Positions 24,469 to 31,581 of a DNA stretch of 41,387 nt are shown piece after piece. The position numbers and the translations under genes are program-made. The stretch's first letter is position 1. The number at the start of each line of letters is the position of its first letter. Origin of the DNA: COMBO-56-21 sp041494275 (GTDB lineage: Archaea > Thermoplasmatota > Thermoplasmata > UBA10834); NCBI GenBank assembly GCA_041494275.1, contig JBGQAM010000005.1, forward strand, positions 1 to 41,387, read 5' to 3'. The notes under the pieces are model-generated. The model worked only from the letters and a program-made list of their open reading frames with translations, was not told where the DNA came from and made no database searches.

Positions 24469-25595
24469 CAGAACCACCCCATCGTCTTCATCGAGGCAGC
24501 GATCAGGAGGTTGAGCATGGCGAGAGGCATCAGCCGGTTCCATCCGATGTTGAGAAGCTGGTCGACTCTGACTCTCGGAGTAGACCATCTCATCCACTCT
24601 ATTACTACGAACACGATGTAGGCCTTGATCAGGAACCATATCGGTTCAGGGATCAGCGTTGGACCGTGCCAGCCGCCAAGGAACAGAGCGGTCGCGAGAG
24701 CGCCGCCTATGTACCCCCGGAGGTAGCTCGTCATCATGAAGAACCCGAACCTCATGCCGGAGTACTCCGTTGTCCAGCCCTCGACCAGCTCCGCCTCTGC
24801 CTCGGGGAGGTCAAAGGGCTGTATCTCGACTTCAGCGACCAGGCACACAAGGAATATCACGAATCCGAGGGCGAGTGGAATCGCGAACCAGATGTCGCGC
24901 TGGGCGGAGACGATGTCCATAAAGTCGAAGCTGCCAGCGAGCAGAAACACGCTTGCGACCGTCAGCAGCATGGGTATCTCGTAGCTCATCATCTGGGCCG
25001 CGGACCTCATCCCGCCGATCAGGGTGTACTTGTTGTTGGATGACCAGCCAGATATGAGTATTGCGAACGGCGCCATTGCGAAGAACGCGAAGGCTATCAG
25101 TGCGCTTGCAGGAACGCCAACCCCCGTGGGGTTGGTTGCGATCCCGAAGTTCCTTCCGAGAGGGATCGTTGAGAGCGCCAAGAACGACGATGAGACGAAT
25201 ATGACCGGCCCGAGATAGAAGCCTATCTTGTCCGCCTTCGCGGGGGTGATAATCTCCTTGACGAACAGCTTGATCCCGTCCGCGATGTTCTGGAGCCAGC
25301 CTCCGATCCTGAAGCCCACGTAGTACGGACCATAGAAGTCGAACATCCGTCCCATGAACTTCCTGTCTATCCAGATGAAGTTCAGCACGTTCACGACTGC
25401 GATTATGAGGATGACCAGCACTTCGAGCAGGATCGTGAATACGACAATGTTTCCATGGGATGCAGCGAGGTCTCCCGCCGCGTTGAAGAAATCGCCAAAC
25501 CACCAGGGAAGAACATCCCCCAACCAGTACCAGAGATGGTTGATGAGATCCACGAGCCAGTGTATGATTCCGTAGCAGAATTGGAACAGGTTCAT
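24468..25595 (-). CDS. nuoH: Complex I-type subunit H
   Basis: A 375-residue membrane protein of the NuoH/FpoH family, with eight to nine membrane segments, the conserved cytoplasmic loop VEIQPFDLPEAEAELVEGWTTEYSG (the acid-rich quinone-site loop) and the DRKFMGRM motif. It forms the quinone-binding interface with NuoB and NuoD and links the peripheral and membrane arms. The ATG at 25595 was chosen because GGTGA precedes it and it lies four bases after the nuoD stop; an upstream in-frame ATG would add a cysteine-containing extension overlapping nuoD. Confidence 0.94.
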   Translation of the reverse strand: MNLFQFCYGIIHWLVDLINHLWYWLGDVLPWWFGDFFNAAGDLAASHGNIVVFTILLEVLVILIIAVVNVLNFIWIDRKFMGRMFDFYGPYYVGFRIGGWLQNIADGIKLFVKEIITPAKADKIGFYLGPVIFVSSSFLALSTIPLGRNFGIATNPTGVGVPASALIAFAFFAMAPFAILISGWSSNNKYTLIGGMRSAAQMMSYEIPMLLTVASVFLLAGSFDFMDIVSAQRDIWFAIPLALGFVIFLVCLVAEVEIQPFDLPEAEAELVEGWTTEYSGMRFGFFMMTSYLRGYIGGALATALFLGGWHGPTLIPEPIWFLIKAYIVFVVIEWMRWSTPRVRVDQLLNIGWNRLMPLAMLNLLIAASMKTMGWF

Positions 25596-25599
25596 GGTT

Positions 25600-26673
25600 T
25601 CACCTATCCGTCTCCCCGATGCACATGTCGAGCCCGCCCATGATGGCGACCACATCTGCGACCTTGTATCCGACTAGCATCTTCTTGGCAGCCGAGACGG
25701 TGACGAAGATCGGGCTCCTTATCTTGAGCCGGTAGGGTTTGTCGGTGCCGTCACCGACGACGTACATCATCCCCTCGCCTCTGGGGTCCTCGACCCGACC
25801 AAGGCCCGTCCCCGTAGGAGCGTTCCTCGGAGCGACTATCCTCCATTTGCCCTTGGGCATCTTCTGGACCGCCTGGCGGATAATCTTGCAGCTCTCGTAC
25901 ATCTCGTCCATTCTCACGCGATATCTAGCATAGCAGTCACAGTCGGGATGAGTCGCAACCTCGAAATCCATCTCGGGATAGACCGAGTACGGCATGTCCT
26001 TCCTCAGGTCGTACTTGACACCGGATCCCCGCAGAGGAGGCCCGGTCACTCCGAGGTTCATCGCATCCTCCTTCCGGAGAATGCCCACGCCTTGGTTCCT
26101 CATCATGAAGACCTTTGAACCGTCGAACAGGTCCTCGTACTCCTTCAGCTTCTTCTCCATGTAGTCGCAAGCGCGCATTGTATCTCTCTCGAAGTTGGGC
26201 GGTATGTCATGCGCGACGCCACCAATCCTCGGGAAGTTGTACGTGATCCTAGAACCCGTGAGCGCCTGGAGAAGGTCGATGAAGACCTCTCTGTCCCTCA
26301 TCGTATAGATGAATCCGATCATAGCGCCTAGGTCGGCAGCATATGCCGCGAGCCACATCAGGTGCGAGGCGATCCTCTGCATCTCGATGGATGCAACCCT
26401 GATATATTCCGCCCTAGGCGGCACCTCGAGGCCCATGAGATCCTCGACGGTCAGACAGTAAAGATGGCTCCAAGTCAGCGACGACCCGTAGCAGAGCCTG
26501 TCCGCAATCGGTATGATTTGCGTGTAGGTGCGGTTCTCGCACAGCTTCTCGATACCTCTGTGGAGGTATCCGACCTCCGGTTCCGCGTCGACGATCGTCT
26601 CGCCGTCGACCTTGATCCTAAGGTTCCACAGGCCATGCGTCATCGGGTGCTGCGGGCCCATGTTGATCCACAT
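25600..26673 (-). CDS. nuoD: Complex I-type subunit D (49-kDa-like)
   Basis: A 357-residue [NiFe]-hydrogenase-derived large-subunit homologue: the N-terminal MGPQHPMTHG and GYLHRGIEKLCE, and the C-terminal GGLDMCIGETDR, are complex I-type. The paired CxxC nickel ligands of true hydrogenases are absent, so it should not be a hydrogenase. With NuoB and NuoH it makes the quinone (or methanophenazine) reduction site. The gene is in the same frame as nuoC and separated from it by one TGA and three sense codons. Confidence 0.94.
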   Translation of the reverse strand: MWINMGPQHPMTHGLWNLRIKVDGETIVDAEPEVGYLHRGIEKLCENRTYTQIIPIADRLCYGSSLTWSHLYCLTVEDLMGLEVPPRAEYIRVASIEMQRIASHLMWLAAYAADLGAMIGFIYTMRDREVFIDLLQALTGSRITYNFPRIGGVAHDIPPNFERDTMRACDYMEKKLKEYEDLFDGSKVFMMRNQGVGILRKEDAMNLGVTGPPLRGSGVKYDLRKDMPYSVYPEMDFEVATHPDCDCYARYRVRMDEMYESCKIIRQAVQKMPKGKWRIVAPRNAPTGTGLGRVEDPRGEGMMYVVGDGTDKPYRLKIRSPIFVTVSAAKKMLVGYKVADVVAIMGGLDMCIGETDR

Positions 26674-26682
26674 CTCGGCCGT

Positions 26683-27192
26683 TCAGCCACCCCCTTTGAA
26701 GTCCTTCCTGAGAGGGTGATAGAGGATATCCTTCGGCAGGAGGATGCGCTCCAGCTTCGGATGGTTGTTGAACTTGATGCCCATCAGGTCGTACGATTCT
26801 CGCTCCTGCCAGTTCGCCCCGCCCCAGATGGACGTGACTGAGTCAACGCTCGGATCGTCTTTGGGAGTGCTCGTAATCAACTCGAGCAGCAGGCATGAGC
26901 CATAGCACGAGATGTGGTAGACTATCTCGAACCTCTTCTCGTACTCGACAGCGGATATCATCGAGAGGTGCTCGAACCCCAGCTGATCTCTGAGGAACTT
27001 ACAGCACCTGTAGAGGTCCCGGCGCTCGATCCTCGCGCGGACGACGCCTTTTCCGATCCTCTTGAAGTCGGTGACGGTCGCCGGGAAGCTGTCAAGGAGT
27101 GAGCGGATGACCTTCTCCTCAGGCACGTCGTCGATCCTGCTAGCGGGTTTCTCCATACCCTCAGGCAGAAATCTGGTCCCCCTCTCACCCAT
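26683..27192 (-). CDS. nuoC: Complex I-type subunit C (30-kDa-like)
   Basis: A 169-residue protein with the 30-kDa subunit signature: EIVYHISCYGS and, toward the end, WGGANWQERESYDLMGIKFNNHPKLERIL and PLRKDF. It assembles with NuoD in the peripheral arm. The ATG follows GGAAGGAAGAG and lies 15 bases after the nuoB stop. Its TGA stop is in frame with nuoD, so NuoC and NuoD are separate products only because of this single codon. The C-terminal GGG tail is short, as in stand-alone NuoC. Confidence 0.93.
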   Translation of the reverse strand: MGERGTRFLPEGMEKPASRIDDVPEEKVIRSLLDSFPATVTDFKRIGKGVVRARIERRDLYRCCKFLRDQLGFEHLSMISAVEYEKRFEIVYHISCYGSCLLLELITSTPKDDPSVDSVTSIWGGANWQERESYDLMGIKFNNHPKLERILLPKDILYHPLRKDFKGGG

Positions 27193-27207
27193 GTTCTCTT
27201 CCTTCCC

Positions 27208-27756
27208 TCACTTGCCCGTCAGCAGTCCTTTCTTGCTCTCCTTGATCATCTTCTGGAGTTTGATGAACCCGTCAATCAGGGCTTCTGGCCTCGCCGGACA
27301 TCCAGGAATGTAGATATCGACCGGAATGAACTGGTCGACTCCAGGCACAACGCTGTAGCTGTTGTAGAACGGCCCGCCTGAGATCGCGCATTCGCCCATG
27401 GCAATGACCCACTTTGGGCCTGGCATCTGGTCGTAGAGCCGTCTCAGCGCTGGCTTGAGCTTCTTGCTTACTGGTCCGTTCACAAGAAGAACGTCACACT
27501 GCCGGGGCGTCGACCGGTAGATGACCCCGAACCGCTGAGCATCGAATCTCGGAGCGGATGCGACGGCCATCTCCAGGGCACAACACATGATGCCGAAGTG
27601 CAACGGATAGATTGAGTTCCTAGTCGCCCAGTTGAAGAAGTCCCTAGTAAGGTAGTCCACGCCGCTGCCGATGGGGGAACGCCTCAGGACGCCCTCGAGG
27701 ACTCCGTCGGCCCACTTGACGAAATCCTTCGAGCGGAAGGCGATAACATTCCCCAA
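27208..27756 (-). CDS. nuoB: Complex I-type subunit B (N2 cluster subunit)
   Basis: A protein of about 182 residues that holds the terminal [4Fe-4S] cluster N2: tandem cysteines in GIMCCALEM, then GECAISGG and PGCPARPEAL. It passes electrons to the quinone. The start is uncertain: the TTG at 27756 keeps the gene just downstream of nuoA (stop at 27780), but the frame is open up to 27900 and neither choice has a strong ribosome binding site; a longer start would overlap nuoA by about 120 bases. The 182-residue form matches NuoB length. Confidence 0.9.
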   Translation of the reverse strand: MGNVIAFRSKDFVKWADGVLEGVLRRSPIGSGVDYLTRDFFNWATRNSIYPLHFGIMCCALEMAVASAPRFDAQRFGVIYRSTPRQCDVLLVNGPVSKKLKPALRRLYDQMPGPKWVIAMGECAISGGPFYNSYSVVPGVDQFIPVDIYIPGCPARPEALIDGFIKLQKMIKESKKGLLTGK

Positions 27757-27779
27757 GGACGGATCGTTTGGCTGACTCT

Positions 27780-28139
27780 TCAGATCCAGACTATCTCCTC
27801 CTTCTTCAAAGCGTATGTGACGCCCACGAGGAGTATGCCCAAGAACATGAGCATATAGAGCTTCCCGAGCTGGCTCAGATCGGTGAAGACTAGCGACCAC
27901 ATCAAGACGAAAACCGCAACGAGATCGAATGCGACGAAGATGATCGCGTACATGTAGTACTGGAAATGGAACTGTATCTGGGCGTCGCCAACCGGTACCT
28001 CACCGCACTCGTAGGTCGTCATGCCCCGAGGGTCTTTCTTGTCAGTTCGTATGTATCTAGTGAGAAGGAAGACAAGTGTTGGAACAAGCAGGGCTATAAT
28101 CGCAAAAACTGCGACTCCCATGTAGTCCTCTGCTAGCAT
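27780..28139 (-). CDS. nuoA: Complex I-type subunit A
   Basis: A 119-residue, three-helix membrane protein of the NuoA/FpoA family, with the conserved TYECGEVPVGDAQIQFHFQYYMYAIIFVAFDLV core, including the cysteine and acid residues of the loop that faces the quinone chamber. The ATG at 28139 starts the complex I operon; the frame upstream extends to 28424 but the TATA-like box at 28161-28170 (27 bases away) supports a leaderless start here. Followed directly by nuoB. Confidence 0.94.
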   Translation of the reverse strand: MLAEDYMGVAVFAIIALLVPTLVFLLTRYIRTDKKDPRGMTTYECGEVPVGDAQIQFHFQYYMYAIIFVAFDLVAVFVLMWSLVFTDLSQLGKLYMLMFLGILLVGVTYALKKEEIVWI

Positions 28140-28160
28140 TGTTCGGAGATTCCCTGCAAG

Positions 28161-28170
28161 GTATAAAGCG
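28161..28170 (-). promoter_or_regulatory. TATA-like box of the complex I operon
   Basis: Minus-strand CGCTTTATAC is centred about 27 bases from the nuoA ATG, indicating a leaderless transcript that covers nuoA to nuoN (about 10.4 kb). Start position and spacing agree well with other promoters in the window. Confidence 0.6.
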
Positions 28171-28278
28171 TTTTTCAGGTCAGTACGCGCAGTTCTAGGA
28201 GGGCAATGTCGTAACTCGACGGCATGGCCTGTCCATTTCAGTAGTAATAGGAAATGGAAGAGGTTTGGCGGGCGTTGA

Positions 28279-28860
28279 CTATCTAAGCTTGGCACCGCAT
28301 TTTGCGCAGAACATGCCCTGAGAATCGACCGGGGTTCCACACATAGGGCAATTACCTGCCACGGGGGCCATTGGCGGTGCCATGGGTCCGAATTGCTGGA
28401 CTGGCTGCGTCTTCTGCTTGTCACCGCTCATGACCACCAAAACAATCACGATTATGACGGCGATGATCACAATCACCGCGATGAGCATGCCCCACATGAA
28501 ATTGGATATTCCATGCTCGACATCCGAGAAGAAGTTGATGAGGTTTAGATTCGCAACTGTGCTTCCAGTATTCTCCCAGGTGAATTGGTATGTCCCGGAC
28601 TTCGACGCCGTCATCACGTCAAAGCCAAAATTGCTGTCCTCCTCGGTCAGGACTATCCCATCTGGGTCGGTTACCGTGAAGTGAAGAGTCACGTCGCAGC
28701 TCCACTGATATGGCATGATTTGCCCGGAGTCGACATTCAGGTTCTTGGTGAAGGACCCCCCAGGCGTGATTGTGCGCATTTCCGCTGAAGCATTCGAAGG
28801 CAATGCTGTGATAAGCACTGCCAGCACTATTGCACCGACTAACCACTTGGCAGCTTTCAT
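28279..28860 (-). CDS. Exported/membrane protein with C-terminal zinc ribbon
   Basis: A 193-residue protein with an N-terminal signal-like hydrophobic stretch (residues 5-26), an extracytoplasmic beta-rich domain of about 90 residues (TVTDPDGIVLTEEDSN, SGTYQFTWENTGS) that resembles GOLD/Ig-type folds, one strong membrane segment (about residues 122-148), and a cytoplasmic tail with a proline-rich linker and a zinc ribbon CPMCG...CAKCG. This order (exported sensor-like domain, single membrane helix, cytoplasmic zinc ribbon) is seen in archaeal membrane proteins of unknown role. It is adjacent to the complex I promoter but divergent in spacing, and could have nothing to do with respiration. Confidence 0.7.
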   Translation of the reverse strand: MKAAKWLVGAIVLAVLITALPSNASAEMRTITPGGSFTKNLNVDSGQIMPYQWSCDVTLHFTVTDPDGIVLTEEDSNFGFDVMTASKSGTYQFTWENTGSTVANLNLINFFSDVEHGISNFMWGMLIAVIVIIAVIIVIVLVVMSGDKQKTQPVQQFGPMAPPMAPVAGNCPMCGTPVDSQGMFCAKCGAKLR

Positions 28861-28965
28861 TGATGACCCCGGAGAAGAATGTGTTTCCTGACTTAAGAGT
28901 ACTCCTCCATGCCGTCATGCCAATGCCTGAACGCCGTCCAACCCATTGTTGTGTAATTGAATAGG

Positions 28966-28973
28966 CTTTTATA
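28966..28973 (+). promoter_or_regulatory. TATA-like box of the radical SAM/B12 protein gene
   Basis: CTTTTATA lies about 28 bases upstream of the ATG at 28998, again the spacing for leaderless initiation. The divergent exported protein gene begins at 28860, so the 137-base gap holds promoters for both. Confidence 0.55.
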
Positions 28974-28997
28974 GGCTGGCTTTACTGTTATCGCCCG

Positions 28998-30704
28998 ATG
29001 GCGGCACCGGACCTAGTCCTCCTGCACCCTCCGAGCGTCATGGACTTCCGCAAGCGGACGCTCCTCCTGGGGCCTGTGAGTGACCTCATCCCATCGACTC
29101 CAGTGTTCGAGATGTACCCCATCGGCTTCACGACCATAGCCTCGCATCTCGAATCCAATGGCTACTCTGTCAGAATCGTCAATATCGCCACGAGAATGCT
29201 CGCATCGAAGAGGTTCGAGCCTGAGAGGTTTGTGAAATCTATCGACGCCAGTGTCTTCGGAATTGACCTGCACTGGATGCCCCATGTCCAAGGGGCGCTG
29301 GAACTAGCCAAGATCGTGAAGCGGCAGCATCCCGATAGGCCAATCGTTATGGGCGGATTTAGCTCGACCTACTACCACGAGGAGCTTCTCGCAAAGCACC
29401 CTGAGGTCGACTTCGTCATGAGAGGGGATTCGACCGAGAAACCCATGCAGATGTTGATGGACGCCCTGTCGTCGAGGAGACCTCTAGACGGCGTTCCCAA
29501 TCTGACCTGGAGGAGCGGCAAGGGAATCACGGTCAATCCGCTGTCGCACGTGCCGGAGAACCTCGACGACGTCGAGATCGACTACGGTCTGATGGTCAGG
29601 AAGGTCCTTAGGTACAGGGACTTGGAAGGCCACTTGCCGTACAAGAATTGGAAGAGCAACCCCATGTCCATCGCTGTCTCGGTCAGAGGCTGCACCCACA
29701 ACTGCGTGAACTGCGCGGGCTCGTGCGACTCGTTCTCGAGGAACTTCGGGAGGGACAAGCCTGCCTACAGATCGCCAGAGATGCTCGCCGACGATGTGGC
29801 CAGGGCTGAGGAGTACGTGAAAGGCGCCACATTCATAGTCGGCGATGTTCGACAGCCGGGTAGACAATACGCCTCCAGGTTCCTCTCTGAGCTGAAGGCT
29901 CGGAAGGTCAAGAACGATGTAGTGATCGAGCTGTTCACGCCAGCGGACAAAGCGTTTGCGGAGGAGGTCGCCAAGAGCGTCGATAGCTTCAGCGTCCAGA
30001 TGTCGCCGGAGACGCACGACGAGACGGTGCGGAAGGCTCAGGGAAAACCGTACACGAATGCGGCGCTCGAGAAGTCGGCTGAGGCCTTCTTGGACGCCGG
30101 GTGTGGCCGGTTCGACATGTTCTACATGATCGGCCTGCCACTCCAGACTCCCGAGTCAGTCGACGAGACCGTGAGGTATGCCGAGAAGCTCTACGAGAAG
30201 TTCAAGGGCAAAAGACTGTTTCCTTTCATCAGTCCGCTGGCACCATTCATCGACCCGGGAGGAAACGCATTCGAGAACCCCGACAAGCTGGGCTACAGAT
30301 TATTCGCATCCACCCTGGAGGACCACATCAAGCTGGCCACGATGCCGAGTTGGAGATATGTCCTCAACTACGAGACAAGGTGGATGACGAGGGCAGCAAT
30401 CGTCGAGGCATCCTATTCGTCAGGCCTTGGCTTGAACTCTATCAAGAAGAGGATGGGCCTTGTCCCGGAGGATGTGGCTGACAGGACGGAGAGCCGGATT
30501 CGGGCCGCGCGAGAGCTCTCCAAGAAGATAGACTCCATCGTGGGCAAGCACAGTGCCACGGAAGGGGAGATGGACGCGCTGAGAGAGGCCGCTGCCAACC
30601 TGAGCGAGTCAACGGTCTGCGAGAAGGGGGAGCTGGACTGGACGCAGGACACGATCTATGCCAGTATCCCGCGAATGGTCGGTTCATTGCTGAGAAGAAG
30701 GTGA
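28998..30704 (+). CDS. B12-binding domain / radical SAM protein (Ta0216-like)
   Basis: A 568-residue radical SAM protein. An N-terminal cobalamin-binding domain (IASHLESNGYSVRIVNIATRML, GGFSSTYY, VDFVMRGDSTEKP) is followed by the [4Fe-4S]/SAM motif CTHNCVNC at residues 232-239 and a long TIM-barrel-like region. The overall layout resembles the B12-radical SAM family typified by Thermoplasma Ta0216, whose function is unknown to me. Class B radical SAM enzymes often methylate unactivated carbons, including in tetrapyrrole, lipid or tRNA modification, so a methyltransferase is possible but not shown. Leaderless promoter 28 bases upstream. It is not in an obvious operon; the MobB-like gene follows after 55 bases. 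Confidence 0.83.
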   Translation: MAAPDLVLLHPPSVMDFRKRTLLLGPVSDLIPSTPVFEMYPIGFTTIASHLESNGYSVRIVNIATRMLASKRFEPERFVKSIDASVFGIDLHWMPHVQGALELAKIVKRQHPDRPIVMGGFSSTYYHEELLAKHPEVDFVMRGDSTEKPMQMLMDALSSRRPLDGVPNLTWRSGKGITVNPLSHVPENLDDVEIDYGLMVRKVLRYRDLEGHLPYKNWKSNPMSIAVSVRGCTHNCVNCAGSCDSFSRNFGRDKPAYRSPEMLADDVARAEEYVKGATFIVGDVRQPGRQYASRFLSELKARKVKNDVVIELFTPADKAFAEEVAKSVDSFSVQMSPETHDETVRKAQGKPYTNAALEKSAEAFLDAGCGRFDMFYMIGLPLQTPESVDETVRYAEKLYEKFKGKRLFPFISPLAPFIDPGGNAFENPDKLGYRLFASTLEDHIKLATMPSWRYVLNYETRWMTRAAIVEASYSSGLGLNSIKKRMGLVPEDVADRTESRIRAARELSKKIDSIVGKHSATEGEMDALREAAANLSESTVCEKGELDWTQDTIYASIPRMVGSLLRRR

Positions 30705-30759
30705 AGACCACCATCAGTTTTTATCCCCCATGACTTGTATCGGGTCTCGGAGAGGGCGG

Positions 30760-31482
30760 ATGATCATCGGCATCTACGGTTACCAAGACGCGGGGAAGAC
30801 TAAGCTCGTCGAGCAGCTGGTCAGCGCTTTGGTCAGCAAGGGCTACAGCGTCTCATCCATCAAGCACACTCCGCACGACAAGACCATAGACTGCGAGGGG
30901 AAGGACACTTGGAGGCATTGGATGGCTGGAAGCGACCCCGTCGTGTTCTCTTCGGGGACCGAGACCAGCATCATCAAGCACTCGAGGACATCGGCAGACG
31001 AGATCGCGGCGATGGTGATCCGCGAGTACAGCCCAGACGTCCTCATAGTCGAAGGATTCAAGGAGGGTTCGTTCCAGAAGGTAGCCATCGGAAAGGTCAA
31101 ACCCAGAAAAGGGACCGTGCTTAAGAACCCGAAGCTGTCGAAGCTCGTGGAATACGTAGAGAAGGAGGTCGCGGTCGAGAGGGTCCTGGCGGAACTGCCA
31201 GGCCTAGACTGCGGGAAATGCGGACTCGATTGCAGGGGTCTTGCCGAGGAGATCGTGAGGGGCAAGAGGAGGCTGCTTGACTGCAGGGAGCTGTCCGACC
31301 TGGATGTCAGGATATTCGTCGACGGAAGGAGGATCGCAGCTGGCAAGTTCGTCTCGAGCATCGTTCACGATACCGTCCGCGGCATGCTCGGAAGCCTCAA
31401 GGGATACGAACCAGGGAAAGAAGTTGAAATCCGTCTCAGGCCTAAGAAGGGACTTGCGAAAAGGCGAAGCAGAAGCAGGTAG
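30760..31482 (+). CDS. mobB: MobB-like GTPase fused to a C-terminal [4Fe-4S] domain
   Basis: A 240-residue protein. The N-terminus is MobB-like with the P-loop GYQDAGKTKLVEQL and the middle motif LIVEGFKEGSFQKV, which are the signatures of the molybdopterin-guanine dinucleotide synthesis protein B. The C-terminal part has four cysteines spaced C-x2-C-x3-C-x16-C (residues 151, 154, 158, 175), which resembles the small Fe-S cluster domain found in RnfB, CdhE and other anaerobic enzymes. MobB is associated with Mo/W cofactor delivery. The ATG at 30760 was chosen because it starts directly at the P-loop domain; the frame extends to 30730. The fusion is compatible with archaeal MobB variants. Confidence 0.8.
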   Translation: MIIGIYGYQDAGKTKLVEQLVSALVSKGYSVSSIKHTPHDKTIDCEGKDTWRHWMAGSDPVVFSSGTETSIIKHSRTSADEIAAMVIREYSPDVLIVEGFKEGSFQKVAIGKVKPRKGTVLKNPKLSKLVEYVEKEVAVERVLAELPGLDCGKCGLDCRGLAEEIVRGKRRLLDCRELSDLDVRIFVDGRRIAAGKFVSSIVHDTVRGMLGSLKGYEPGKEVEIRLRPKKGLAKRRSRSR

Positions 31483-31581
31483 GCCAGATACCTTGTTCTC
31501 AGGGGCACTTCGCTAAGTATATCAATATTGAAGCTATCACCAACAACAAGGGGAGCTGGACCGGACCGGCGCCTTGTTGGG

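Noticed and set aside
25600..26673. NuoD as a [NiFe]-hydrogenase large subunit (energy-converting hydrogenase)
   Set aside because: The two CxxC nickel-ligand pairs are absent, and nuoA, nuoJ, nuoK and a long NuoL are present, which fits complex I/Fpo and not Ech or Mbh hydrogenases.
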